DNA of 64,000 nucleotides from CAVYWD01 sp963772225 (GTDB taxonomy: Bacteria > Myxococcota > Myxococcia > Myxococcales > UBA5297), in NCBI GenBank assembly GCA_963772225.1, contig CAVYWD010000002.1, positions 2,976,001 to 3,040,000 of the forward strand. The letters are read 5' to 3'. Positions within the stretch are counted from its first letter, which is position 1, and every line of letters begins with the position of its first letter. Below, piece after piece: positions 31,154 through 39,637 of the stretch. The position numbers and the translations under genes were made by a program. The notes under the pieces were generated by a model, which searched no databases, was not told where the DNA came from, and saw only the letters and a program-made list of their open reading frames with translations.

Positions 31154-31576
31154 CTACTCGTCAGGACTGCCCGTCGAAGCAAAATAGAAATCCACCCGTT
31201 GAGCTAAAGAGAGAAAGCTAACCAAGAGCTCGGACGAAAGCGAGTAACCGCCTTGACCTCCTGCAGGCTCCCACCAGATGCTGGCGCTGACAGTCGCAGA
31301 ATAGGTTTTAGCTGCCTTATCAATCACGTCCTTCTTGTCTCCAAGCACCGCCAGTATCGACCGAATGGCGTCCTCAACATCATTCGACTCGATCTCCAAA
31401 GCCCAGCAACCCCAAGGCCTTGGGACCCTCTTTCCAGGAGACATCTCACCCTTGATATACTGTCTAGTCGGAGACACCCCAATGAGTCGCGTGACATCAG
31501 AAGGCATTAACGTCTGTGACGTCAACCCAAGACACACTCGGGCCTGCTTCGTACTGCTATTGGAGGAGGTTTTCAT
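31154..31576 (-). CDS. DUF4279-type candidate immunity protein
   Basis: 140 residues from ATG 31576; the start overlaps the preceding toxin stop as ATGA. The features SDVTRLIGVSPTRQYIKGE, a Trp-rich centre (WGCWALEIES) and SLSSELLVSFLSLAQRVDFYF follow the DUF4279 pattern, a family often met next to polymorphic toxins. It is soluble and presumably neutralises the HINT-linked toxin tip upstream. Confidence 0.65.
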   Translation of the reverse strand: MKTSSNSSTKQARVCLGLTSQTLMPSDVTRLIGVSPTRQYIKGEMSPGKRVPRPWGCWALEIESNDVEDAIRSILAVLGDKKDVIDKAAKTYSATVSASIWWEPAGGQGGYSLSSELLVSFLSLAQRVDFYFASTGSPDE

Positions 31577-31890
31577 GGCAGGTAATCCAGGATCGAACAA
31601 AGTAGCTCGCCAGCGCTATCGACGTAGTCTCCGTTTTGGAGGATGGCGCCGTGATGGTTGTTGGCCAACTGGAGATCTCTTTTCAGAGCTTCAAGTGCAC
31701 GTCCCCAGTCTCTCGGGTGGAGATCGGTGCCAACAGCCTCATTTAAAGCTTTGGCGGTACCGTTGGCGATCGTGTTCCCGCCTCGCTGGAGAACCCGAAA
31801 GCAATCGTTATGCACCAGCAGGCCTTGCCTGCCAACGAAGTAAGTATGAAAACCTTCAACCTCGAAGTCTACATATCCATCCGCGCTGAC
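31573..31890 (-). pseudogene. HINT end plus short toxin tip (5' truncated)
   Basis: The frame holds VDFEVEGFHTYFVG and LLVHN, the last strand and cleavage Asn of a pretoxin HINT domain, then about 75 residues with NHHGAILQNGDYVDSAGE ending at 31573. The upstream RHS and most of HINT are absent, so this is a displaced tip. Its product would be released by HINT self-cleavage if fused to a full RHS protein. The toxin activity is not recognised. Confidence 0.6.
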
Positions 31891-32471
31891 TCTACATGCC
31901 TCATGGCCTGACCAAGCGCTTCCGCACTCGCGCGAAACGTGCCGATCAGCTGCACGTCCTGCGCAATCGCCTCGAACATACGATCTTTAAAACAAAGCAG
32001 GTAGTGGTGACTATTGTGCCACTTCTCGGCAACGTGCTGCGGATGAACTCTGTCGACGGCCTCGAGCTCTCCAATCCACTGAGAATTTTTCACTACGAAA
32101 GCGCGATAGGGAGTCAGGCCCTTTCCAGTCAGCGGATGTCCTTGGATGGTTTCATCGCTGACATCCGTCAGTTTGTACCCAGCGGCCTCACTGAAGGCGA
32201 ACGTGGCATACTCGCGCTCTCTCGTCGCAAACACAATGGCGCAGTTCGAGGCGCTTCCAAAGACCATCGGATAGTACGCCATTCCGTTCCATGCAGCCAA
32301 CGCCACCTCCACTGCGTGAGGTTCGCCTCGCCTCTCAGCCACCGCGCGCTCCAATTGAAGTACCTCGTCAAGCAAAATTCTATACTCGGGCCCGAAGCGG
32401 CGCTGCTGCACAAGCAGGCTCAGCGAATCGCGCTTTGTTGCGAGGAGGTCCACTACGTTATCAACGCTCAT
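31869..32471 (-). CDS. Unknown protein, possible orphan immunity
   Basis: 200 residues from ATG 32471 (MSVDNVVDLLATK). It directly follows an RHS YD-repeat fragment in the same frame, with no toxin between. The protein is soluble and helical, with LQLERAVAERRGEPHAVEV and EKWHNSHHYLLCFKDRMFE. No family was recognised. Its end runs into the HINT remnant, which suggests a recombination joint. Confidence 0.5.
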   Translation of the reverse strand: MSVDNVVDLLATKRDSLSLLVQQRRFGPEYRILLDEVLQLERAVAERRGEPHAVEVALAAWNGMAYYPMVFGSASNCAIVFATREREYATFAFSEAAGYKLTDVSDETIQGHPLTGKGLTPYRAFVVKNSQWIGELEAVDRVHPQHVAEKWHNSHHYLLCFKDRMFEAIAQDVQLIGTFRASAEALGQAMRHVESARMDM

Positions 32472-32790
32472 GGTCAAGGCTCCCTCGGAGTCGACGGTCC
32501 GCGCGACCCCGTTCAGCATGCCGTTGGGCTTGTATGAATAGGCCGTGCCCTCGTTCGGGCCGGCGACGGAGGTCAGCCTGCCTTTGCCGTAGGCGACCGC
32601 GGGATCGTCATAGGTATAGACCACGCTGGCCCAGGTGGGGTCCCACGCCAACTTCGAGGTCATCCGATTGAGGGCATCGAAGTTGAAGGTCGTGCTGTTC
32701 CCGTTCTCCCAGGTAAGGATGACGTTCCCCGACGCATCGTACAGGATGTCGGTCGTCCCCAACTTCGGATCGACGACAGATGTCCGTATC
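32472..32790 (-). pseudogene. RHS YD-repeat fragment
   Basis: About 105 codons, VVDPKLGTTDILYDASGN to SYKPNGMLNGV, nearly identical to 44985-45250 of the long RHS gene. It begins and ends abruptly at the repeat boundary near 32777 and at the start of the following orphan gene. Confidence 0.85.
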
Positions 32791-33707
32791 CATCCGCCAG
32801 CCCGTACCCTGACAGGCTCGGCGAAGAGGCGCATCCTCGGGGGCCGGCGTGCCACATGCGGCCGCGGAGATGCGGCTCGCGAGGGTCCCGCCAAGCGAAG
32901 GAGCAGGGTCCGGCGGCTACCTCGCCACTGGAGGCGTGAGGCGCGCAGCCATCAGGCCACGGGCTTGCGCCCTGCCTGAGGAGAATCGAAGACTGCCCAA
33001 GCCGCCGAGCCGCCGCCGAGCCCAAGCTTCATGAGGAGGCGCCGCACGAACTCTGGGGCCCGGCCCAGTTGTTCGCTCGCTCCTGCTCTTTCCGGTGGCG
33101 CGGGCGGCGGCAAATCCGCCGCCGCGGCGGGGGAATGCTGGGGCGCCGCGCGCACCGGGTTGCTAATGAGTTGGTCACTCTCTACGGTAGCAAATCACTC
33201 GTTCTGCTCATTCTTGAGGCCACGCGCGAGCCCTGCCAAATCCCCTGGTCCGATCGGATACCACTGAAGAGCGCCAGGAACGACAATGCAGAACTCGCCC
33301 CAGTTTTCGGAGAATTCTTCTCTGGCGACTTCCAGGGCTAGGACCACGAGCGGCAACTCCGCTTCCCTCAAGACTAGCCCTCGCTGCAAAACAGCTCTTT
33401 CAGCAATCAGGTCGGCCGTCCATGCCGAGCCTGCCGAGCCCGCAGGCCAAAGGCCCGCAGCTTTGAGAAGTGTCCTCCAACGCGACGACACCTTCGCGCT
33501 GAGCCTCCTTCCGGCTTCCCTTTTCTCACTGGTCAGAAGCTTCTTCGCACCCGAAGTCTCGAAGGGCCACAATCCTAGTGCGAACAAGGCGCCAACCACA
33601 AGCGCGGATTCACTTCCGCTAAGCTCGACGGTCCCACCACGGGTTCTCATGCTTACCCACCGTTCTGCGCCCAACGGGTGCTCGCCGAGAAGCCAGCGCT
33701 GCAGGAG
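32757..33707. repeat. Direct repeat R1, copy a
   Basis: About 950 bases shared with 56894-57828 at very high identity. It holds the 3' fragment of an unknown gene (FVRRLLMKLGLGGGSAAW, minus strand, stop near 32952) and an immunity gene. Copy a lacks the toxin end that copy b still has. It also carries an extra in-frame 9-base unit near 33428. Confidence 0.9.
33195..33650 (-). CDS. Candidate immunity protein, orphan copy
   Basis: 151 residues from ATG 33650 (MRTRGGTVELSG). The N-terminal hydrophobic stretch ESALVVGALFALGLWPF may be a membrane segment. The C-terminal half (LVVLALEVAREEFSENW) is shared with the copy at 57332, which sits behind a HINT-linked RHS tip. Here no toxin precedes it, so it would protect against a toxin no longer encoded at this spot. 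It has an extra Gly-Ala-Ser triplet-type insertion compared with the other copy. Confidence 0.6.
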   Translation of the reverse strand: MRTRGGTVELSGSESALVVGALFALGLWPFETSGAKKLLTSEKREAGRRLSAKVSSRWRTLLKAAGLWPAGSAGSAWTADLIAERAVLQRGLVLREAELPLVVLALEVAREEFSENWGEFCIVVPGALQWYPIGPGDLAGLARGLKNEQNE

Positions 33708-33813
33708 CTCGGAGCCTCCCTGTCGCTGGCCTCCTGTGAGGCCTGGCTGGTAGAAGCCGTCGGCCCTTGATGCCGCTCCCGCCGCTCCCCGCTGGGACGG
33801 CGGTCCCGCTCGC

Positions 33814-34008
33814 TCAGGTGCGCGTCGGCTCCTCATCCAAGGGCACGAAGAGCCCGCCGTGGCGCGGTCCGGTGCGGAACCCGAACCGCATGGTGTACTC
33901 GGGGTACAAAAAGCCCGTCTCCAGCACCTTGGCCCCGCGCCCCTTGAGCCGGCGCTTGAATTCGCCCATCAAGGCGTCGCTCCTCGTCGCCTCACGTTGC
34001 CTCGCCAC
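33814..34008 (-). pseudogene. 3' end of an unrecognised chromosomal gene, copy a
   Basis: The last roughly 60 codons: MGEFKRRLKGRGAKVLET, YPEYTMRFGFRTGPRHG, LFVPLDEEP and stop. It has the style of a conserved housekeeping protein end and recurs at 49923-50117. The rest of the gene is absent. Confidence 0.5.
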
Positions 34009-34104
34009 CTATCGAGAGGCCCTCGGCCAGGAGGAGCGTTGCCAACTCAGGGACCGTCAGCGCGCCCTGCCATTCTGAGCCCTCCTCCCTTCAACTCCTC
34101 GACT

Positions 34105-34135
34105 GCGGTCGCCTGAGATCAACTCAGGCGGCCGC
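34105..34135. terminator. Strong hairpin after the pentapeptide gene
   Basis: Arms GCGGTCGCCTGAG and CTCAGGCGGCCGC (13 pairs, one G-T) with loop ATCAA; TTT follows on the plus strand. It lies about 130 bases past the stop of the minus-strand immunity gene and probably ends that cassette. It is repeated at 50214-50244. Confidence 0.6.
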
Positions 34136-34265
34136 TTTCGCATCTCCGATCCATTTCATCGCCAGCATCGTGGGATGATGCGCAGCGCGCCGCGCGGGAT
34201 AGAACAATTATAGTCGCGCTCCAATTCTTGATTCGAAGTTCTCTGAGGGATGCAACCTGCAGCCG

Positions 34266-34760
34266 TCACTCGAGAACATCAAGGACCACGCCATGTTCGG
34301 TAGGAACATACCCTTCCGGCCAGAGGGTTGTTGAGTCAGCAACGGCGCCAGTCAGATCGGCCTTGTCGAGCCCCTCGCAGCGGACATCGGTCCCCCTTAG
34401 GATAGCTCCACGCAGACTGGCAAGTCCAACCCTAGCTCCCTTCAGAACAGCGCCCGTAAAATCCGCAGCATTGAAGATACCAGTCACCAGGATTGCCTCG
34501 GAAAGCAGTGCAGACCGGAACTTTGCCCGAGTACCAACACAACTGAAGAGGATGGCCTGGGACAAATCGGCACCCGAGAAGTCGGCATCCTCAAGCCATG
34601 CGGAGCGAAGCTCAGTTTTGATGAGTCGCGCACCACGTAAGTCTTGACCGTCAAGCAGAGCCCTATGGAGGTTTGCCATGGACAGGTCAACCCCAACCAA
34701 CGTGTCCACTTCGAGGGTGAGATCATCACCCGTCTGACATCGAATGGTAATCATGTTCAC
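34266..34760 (-). CDS. Pentapeptide-repeat protein, candidate immunity
   Basis: 164 residues from GTG 34760 (or ATG 34754). The GTG overlaps the stop of the ParB-tipped RHS gene (GTGA), so the two are translationally coupled. Residues about 25-130 are A(D/N/R)LxxA-type pentapeptide repeats (ANLHRALL, ADFSGADLSQAIL, LRGAILRGT), which form a right-handed beta helix that can mimic DNA. A DNA-shaped inhibitor would suit a ParB/nuclease-like toxin, which is inference. Confidence 0.75.
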   Translation of the reverse strand: MNMITIRCQTGDDLTLEVDTLVGVDLSMANLHRALLDGQDLRGARLIKTELRSAWLEDADFSGADLSQAILFSCVGTRAKFRSALLSEAILVTGIFNAADFTGAVLKGARVGLASLRGAILRGTDVRCEGLDKADLTGAVADSTTLWPEGYVPTEHGVVLDVLE

Positions 34761-36265
34761 CAGTCAATCGAGATCTTGATCTCGCTCCATGGAACCGCAG
34801 GTCCACGACCACCCAGCCAGTCTTGAATAGGCGGCTCCTGCCCGAGAATCCTCCCGGCAATATATCGGTGGTTCCCGTCCACGATGAATGGACCATCAAC
34901 CTTGATCGCCGGAGGCACCTCTCCGGCAAGCAGCCTGTCCACATATCGCTGTATCGTTGGCAAGGACACCCCTCCAGCCTGCTGTGAAACCAGCGGTGCG
35001 TCCTTCATCGCCTCTCGAATCATTCCCTCGGTGACCTGCGAACCACTCGTGACAGCCGCCGCCGCGCCCCCTGCAGCTCCCGCCGCCTCAGCAGCGCTAG
35101 CCGCCCCAGCTGCAGAATTTACCGCGCCAGCGCCGGTCGCCACACCCCACAGGCGACCAGACCACACTCCACCATTATACCAACCGGACCCCGTGTCGAT
35201 AAGGCCAGCCGTCCCGTCGAGAACCCGAATGGCCTCAGTCAGGCTCGGCAGCCCGGCAAGGTGTGTGAGCCCGAAACCAGAGGTAAGTGTGTCCGCAAAT
35301 CCCGCAGAGTAGTTGCCGGCTCCATGGAGATTCCAGTCTTGCCAATCGGTCCAGGAAACTCCTCCGCCGCCACCACCAGATTTGAACAGGCCGGACATCA
35401 TGCCCGTTATCTTGTCCCCAGCGTCATCGAACCATTGGGAAGCATCCTGATAGTCATTTCTTAGGTCATTGGCTATCTCGGTTCGGCCCGAAGCCGTAAG
35501 CGGATTCGGCATAACCCCAAATGCAGCAAGCGCGGCTGTTGCAACAATTGCGACCGCTGCCGCCACCACGATGATGGGCGCGAGGATTGGAGAAAAGACC
35601 CAAGCAAGCCATGGCATGTGGCCGCTGGGGTCCACGTAGTTGATAGGGTTGTTCAGGGCGTAGCTGTAGCGATTGTACGCCTGGGCGTTCCACGCGTCTG
35701 GGACCACGGTGTCCGCGCTCATGAAGCGCCCGATGCTCGGGTCGTAGTACCGCGCGTTGTAATAATAGAGGCCGAACGAATCGTCGTAATCCTGGCCTGT
35801 GAACTTGGCGGTGACCGTGTTGGCCCCGGTGGAGTTCGCCTGCGAAACCTCGCCGAACGGCAGGTAGGCCATCCGGGTCACCTCATTGCCAGTCGCGTCG
35901 GTGACGACCGAGGTCGATTGGATGTGGTTCGGGTGGTAGTAGTACGTGCCGACCGCCGGCCCGTGGGTGGTGTCGCCGGACAGGAGGGCGCTTTCGCTCT
36001 GGCCCAGCATGCCTCCGAACGTATGACCTCCAGGCGAATTGCAGGCGCTCGATCCAAAGCAGAGCAGCAGCGCCATGCTACCGAAGCTGAGCGCCGGCGA
36101 CCAGCGACTCGGCTTGCTGGATCTCAGGAGCGTCCGCAGGAAGAGCGCGATCGCTGCTGCGGCGAGCGCCGCGAGCTCGGCGAGGGCTACCCATCGTCCA
36201 AAATGTGGGTGCGTCGTCAGCGCCAGGAAGAGATGGCCCACCTTGTGCGCCGCCCCTCGGACGTT
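34757..36265 (-). CDS. 5'-truncated RHS end with ParB-like toxin tip, copy a
   Basis: About 500 codons of the RHS 3' end. The hydrophobic insert and lipobox-like CFGSSAC come first, then the RHS core end (YYYNARYYDPSIGRFMSADT, NYVDPSGH), two membrane-like stretches, a Gly linker, and a tip ending at 34757. The tip has LPTIQRYVDRLLAGEVPPAI and FIVDGNHRYIAGRILG, the pattern of ParB/sulfiredoxin-fold nuclease domains. The 5' part is missing: at 36265-36270 the sequence switches to a VWA gene fragment in the opposite direction. There is no start or secretion signal, so this is a displaced cassette rather than a working gene. Confidence 0.75.
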   Translation of the reverse strand, partial: NVRGAAHKVGHLFLALTTHPHFGRWVALAELAALAAAAIALFLRTLLRSSKPSRWSPALSFGSMALLLCFGSSACNSPGGHTFGGMLGQSESALLSGDTTHGPAVGTYYYHPNHIQSTSVVTDATGNEVTRMAYLPFGEVSQANSTGANTVTAKFTGQDYDDSFGLYYYNARYYDPSIGRFMSADTVVPDAWNAQAYNRYSYALNNPINYVDPSGHMPWLAWVFSPILAPIIVVAAAVAIVATAALAAFGVMPNPLTASGRTEIANDLRNDYQDASQWFDDAGDKITGMMSGLFKSGGGGGGVSWTDWQDWNLHGAGNYSAGFADTLTSGFGLTHLAGLPSLTEAIRVLDGTAGLIDTGSGWYNGGVWSGRLWGVATGAGAVNSAAGAASAAEAAGAAGGAAAAVTSGSQVTEGMIREAMKDAPLVSQQAGGVSLPTIQRYVDRLLAGEVPPAIKVDGPFIVDGNHRYIAGRILGQEPPIQDWLGGRGPAVPWSEIKISIDW

Positions 36266-36269
36266 CGTG

Positions 36270-36822
36270 CTGGACGGCTCGGGCTCCATGAACGGGAAGC
36301 GCGAGCTGTGGTCCAAGGCGGTGGCGCTCTCGCTGCTCGACGTGGCCCGCAAGCAGGGGCGGCGCACCAAGGCGCTGGTGTTCTCGGGCGCCGAAGCGGA
36401 CCTGGCCTCGTTCGACCTGACTGGCAAGGGCCGGCTCAGCGGGCGGCGGCCGGTGAACCTGGGCGAGGTGGTCCGGCTGGCGGAGTGCTTCCCCGGCGGC
36501 GGCACCGACTTCGAGAAGCCGCTCAAGGCCGCGCTGGAGGCCGTGCGCACGACGCCGCTGCGCGGCGCGGACATCGTCTTCATCACCGACGGCGAGGCGA
36601 CCGTGAGCGACGCGTTCGCCGAGGAGCTGCGCAAGGAGAAGCGCCGGCGCGACTTCGGCATCTTCGCCATGCTGGTCGACGACCCCAGCCGAAATGCGCC
36701 CGTGGACAGGAGCACGGTCTCGCGCGCGGCGCGCGAGCTGGGGAAGGTGGCCGACAGGCTGACGACGATCTCGGAGCTCACCTCCAAGTCGGCGCGGGAG
36801 CTGTTCAAGGCGATTTGAACCG
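36270..36822 (+). pseudogene. Transplanted 3' piece of the VWA gene, copy a
   Basis: 553 bases corresponding to 6840-7392, from the MIDAS motif (LDGSGSMNGK) to the stop and four bases beyond. Only a few changes are seen (LWSKAV for LWAKAV, GIFAMLV for GVFAVLV, VDRSTV for VDKSTV, TTISEL for TTVSEL). It lacks the N-terminal two thirds and a start. The left joint shares CTG with the RHS sequence. Confidence 0.92.
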
Positions 36823-37160
36823 CGTGCCTGGCGTCACCGGGTCGCTGGTTCACTCCCCGGACGAACCCGAAGGCCGACCGCGGGCGGCCTGGAGCGCCCA
36901 GTCGGTGGAACCAATATTCTCCAGCAACGCGAGAATCCACCGTAATTGATTCGAGTCTCGCCGGCAGCGCATCTCTCGCTGGCCGCCGCGTCGTCTTCTG
37001 TTCCGCTGCGAAGGTAGGGCCGCCATCCCCGGAGTCTCCGCTGTTTCCAGTCCCCGCGACGAGCGCCGCCGCGCTGCTCAGTTGATGGTCCTAATGGTCT
37101 TCGGGAAAAGCATCGCTTCACACTTCGGTTCACGTCAGCGCCGGGTCCTCGCCTGCTGCA
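36823..37160. other. Spacer between VWA fragment and orphan immunity gene
   Basis: About 340 bases, also present at 52933-53270. Open frames here lack protein features, and no gene was recognised. Confidence 0.4.
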
Positions 37161-37463
37161 CTAAGATTTGAAAACCCGAGCAGACCAATACGCCCTTGGG
37201 CTCGAGAACCAGGTCGCGTTCTTCTTTGTCTTGAATGCTGCCAGCTGCTTCATCGGGAGGTCGTATCGGAAAAACAGGGCGAGGAGCTCCCGTAAATCCG
37301 CATTGCCTACGGGTGTCTTGATGAGCAGAAAGAGAGATGAGCCCTTGCCTTTCAGGTCTTCAACGCATCGAAGCTTCCGAAGCCATTCGAAAAATGAGTC
37401 CTCATCATATTGCGAACGAAATACAAGTCGGTCGATTTCAAGCTCAATGCTTCCTCGACTCAT
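37161..37463 (-). CDS. Small unknown protein, candidate orphan immunity, copy a
   Basis: 100 residues from ATG 37463: MSRGSIELEIDRLVFRSQ, SFFEWLRKLRCVEDLKG, LFLLIKTPVGNADLRELL. The composition is clearly protein-like and the size is typical of immunity genes. No toxin is next to it. No family was recognised. Confidence 0.55.
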   Translation of the reverse strand: MSRGSIELEIDRLVFRSQYDEDSFFEWLRKLRCVEDLKGKGSSLFLLIKTPVGNADLRELLALFFRYDLPMKQLAAFKTKKNATWFSSPRAYWSARVFKS

Positions 37464-37512
37464 CGCGTCGCGCCCCCAGGGTAGCGGGAACCGAGTCCAT
37501 CAGGTCTCGCGA

Positions 37513-37840
37513 CTACCCGAACGCCGAGGCGATCCTTGGGACCTCCACTGGCGCTGGCGCCCGCCCCGGGTCCTCTGGACGCGGGCGCCGCCATCCCCCT
37601 GCCACCGCTGGCCGACGCATCTCCACCCGCGTGCACTTGAGCTGGCCCGCGAGCAGCCTCTTGTACATCCTCCGCTGCTCGACGTGGTTGCGCTCCCGGG
37701 CGATGAACCGGAGCTTCTCCTTGGTGACCAGCTCGTTCGCGGTCACGGTCGTCATGCCCAGCACCTGGTCGCGGACGATAGGCGCGAGCTTGGCGAGGCC
37801 CAGGTACTCCCGGAGCTCCTCGACGGTCGTTCATTCAGCG
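37513..37840 (-). pseudogene. 3' fragment of an unrecognised chromosomal gene, copy a
   Basis: The frame reads TVEELREYLGLAKLAPIV, LGMTTVTANELVTKEKLRF, ERNHVEQRRMYKRLLAGQ and ends at 37513. It has no start; the upstream joint is near 37835. GC-rich codon use is like the main chromosome, unlike the neighbouring small genes. Confidence 0.5.
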
Positions 37841-37864
37841 GTGGGCTGCAACATGGGCCTTCTG

Positions 37865-38335
37865 TCACTGGTGGGCTTCACATCCTCCGTCGGCTCCTAC
37901 TGGCTTCACCGCAGCCTCATAGCTCTTAGCCGAGATGTCGCATTGTCGGTTCATCTCGGTAACTGCTTCTGGTTTGTCATCACTCAAGAAGAGGAAGGCG
38001 CCACAGACGCGCACGTTGTAGAATCCAGCGCTGTCCGAGGTGCTGCAGCGATATCCCTGCTCGCGGCGCTTACATTGCGCCATCCTATCAAGAGCGGACG
38101 ATAGAGCTGCCGGAGTGGTCTTGGTGACCACCATGATCTCGTCAAGCCGGCCATCCCTAAGAAACATGGTCGCGGTGATCCTGCCCAGCTCCGGCGACTC
38201 GATGGCCTTGCTAGCGGTTGTAAGCCCCCACTCCACAGTTGGCGGGCCGAAGCCTAAGGCTTTGACCTGACTGATGCTGGATCCGAATGCCGGGAACACC
38301 AACCCAAGAAGCACCAAAGTCGTACTTGCGCTCAT
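37865..38335 (-). CDS. Exported small protein, orphan immunity copy
   Basis: 156 residues from ATG 38335, with a signal peptide (TTLVLLGLVFPAFGSS) and a mature domain with four Cys (MAQCKRREQGYRCSTSD, VRVCGAF, RQCDIS). The same gene at 53975-54445 overlaps the stop of a zincin-tipped RHS gene. Here the toxin is missing and an IS4-family element starts 10 bases upstream. Export suggests that it acts in the periplasm. Confidence 0.65.
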   Translation of the reverse strand: MSASTTLVLLGLVFPAFGSSISQVKALGFGPPTVEWGLTTASKAIESPELGRITATMFLRDGRLDEIMVVTKTTPAALSSALDRMAQCKRREQGYRCSTSDSAGFYNVRVCGAFLFLSDDKPEAVTEMNRQCDISAKSYEAAVKPVGADGGCEAHQ

Positions 38336-38344
38336 AGCTCGCCC

Positions 38345-39637
38345 CTGACCGATCCCCTCATTTTCCGGCCCGATTTCGCATCATTCTTGCAACAACGGCG
38401 GCATTCAAGATTTGCTTTGGTGAAAGGCGGGACCGCGGCAAGATGGAGGTGCGAACCTAACCCCTTACCACGGTCCCGGACATGCACGCCCAAGCCATCG
38501 AGCAAGCAGTCGAGAGCATCTTCGCGCAGTCCTGCCTCCACGCCAAGCAGATTGAATCGATCGCCCATGCGGTCATCGGCGTCACGAACGCTGCCTTGGC
38601 GGGCGTCGCAAATATCGGCCGCGCAGAAGCGTCCGCCCGAGGCACCAGCCCCAAGCACGCCATCAAGCAGTTCGACCGCTTCCTGAGCAATGAGAAGATC
38701 CGATTGGAGGATGCCGAAACGGACTACGTGAGATTCGTTCTCGGCAACCGCTCGAAAGTGACTGCTTCCCTTGACTGGACGGAGTATGCCGACGGCACGC
38801 GACACCGCATCGCCCTCAACCTCGTCACACGCCACGGTCGAGCAACGCCGCTGGTGTGGAAGACTGTCACCGCGGAGGAGCTGACGGAGCAGCGAAACAA
38901 GCATGAGGACGACTTGCTGCGGACCTTCAAACGGTTGCTGCCGGACTCCATCCAGCAGGTCCGCATCCTGGCCGACCGAGGCTTCGGCGATACCAAGCTC
39001 TACGACATGCTCAAGGGCGAGCTCGGTTTCGACTTCGTCATTCGGTTCCGCAAGTGCATCACGGTGCGCGACGCCGCCGGCACGGCGCGCAGTGGCGGCG
39101 AATGGGTACCCAGCAACGGACGCGCGCTGCTGCTGTCCCATGCCAGGGTCACGGGCGACAAGTTCGAGGTGGAGGCGGTGGTCGCCGTGAAGCGCGCTGC
39201 GATGAAGGAGGAGTGGTTGCTTGCAACTAGCATCAAGGAATCCGCCGACAGGCTCGTGAAACTCTATGGCCGCCGCTTTACCATCGAGGAGAACTTCCGG
39301 GACGAAAAGGACTGGCGCTTCGGCCTTGGCGCTCTGTACGTGAGCATCGATCGCCCCGACCGCCGAGATCGCATGACCCTGGTCATCGCCATCGCCGTCG
39401 TGTTGCTGACTCTTCTCGGCCACGCCGGCGAGCAACTCGGACTCGACCGGTGCTTGCGCGCCAACACCGTGACCTCGCGCACCCACTCGTTCTTTCGCCA
39501 GGGGCGCGAGTACTTCCGCGGTGCCCTCGGAAAACTCGAGAACGCCGCGGAACGACTTTGGGAATCCTTCTGGCAGGCGTTCACGCATCAGCGAGTGTGG
39601 TGCGACGAAATGGGGCTGATATGAGGGGATGGCTCAG
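38345..39637 (+). mobile_element. IS4-family insertion sequence
   Basis: Terminal inverted repeats begin CTGA...ATCCCCTCAT at the left (38345-38361) and ATGAGGGGAT...TCAG at the right (39621-39637), with further matching bases inside (CCC.ATTTCG). Length is about 1.29 kb with one transposase gene. No clear target duplication was seen because the left flank (end of R2a) and right flank (IS66 gene) come from different sequences. Confidence 0.8.
38482..39624 (+). CDS. IS4-family DDE transposase
   Basis: 380 residues from ATG 38482. DDE residues are visible in SLDWTEY, ILADRGFGD and the C-terminal FTIEENFRDEKDWRFG, the Y/FxIE..F.D.K signature of IS4. The length is complete and the frame intact, so it may be active. 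It starts close inside the left inverted repeat. Confidence 0.9.
   Translation: MHAQAIEQAVESIFAQSCLHAKQIESIAHAVIGVTNAALAGVANIGRAEASARGTSPKHAIKQFDRFLSNEKIRLEDAETDYVRFVLGNRSKVTASLDWTEYADGTRHRIALNLVTRHGRATPLVWKTVTAEELTEQRNKHEDDLLRTFKRLLPDSIQQVRILADRGFGDTKLYDMLKGELGFDFVIRFRKCITVRDAAGTARSGGEWVPSNGRALLLSHARVTGDKFEVEAVVAVKRAAMKEEWLLATSIKESADRLVKLYGRRFTIEENFRDEKDWRFGLGALYVSIDRPDRRDRMTLVIAIAVVLLTLLGHAGEQLGLDRCLRANTVTSRTHSFFRQGREYFRGALGKLENAAERLWESFWQAFTHQRVWCDEMGLI

Larger units (their letters stand above)
33826..38345. repeat. Direct repeat R2, copy a (4.5 kb)
   Basis: About 4,520 bases in the same orientation as 49935-54455, with only scattered differences. It contains the pentapeptide protein, a ParB-tipped RHS end, the VWA gene fragment, two orphan immunity genes and a gene fragment. 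Copy a ends where the IS4-family element begins; copy b continues into the zincin-tipped RHS. Confidence 0.95.

Noticed and set aside
36039..36818. A 259-residue open frame joining RHS antisense to the VWA domain
   Set aside because: Its first third is the complement of the RHS core and its start is fortuitous; only the VWA piece is coding-derived.
34757..36940. A 727-residue frame extending the ParB-tipped RHS end upstream
   Set aside because: Beyond 36265 it reads the wrong strand of the VWA fragment and a spacer, so the extension is not a natural protein.
38345..38360. A target-site duplication for the IS4-family element
   Set aside because: The two flanks come from unrelated sequences and share no clear direct repeat.
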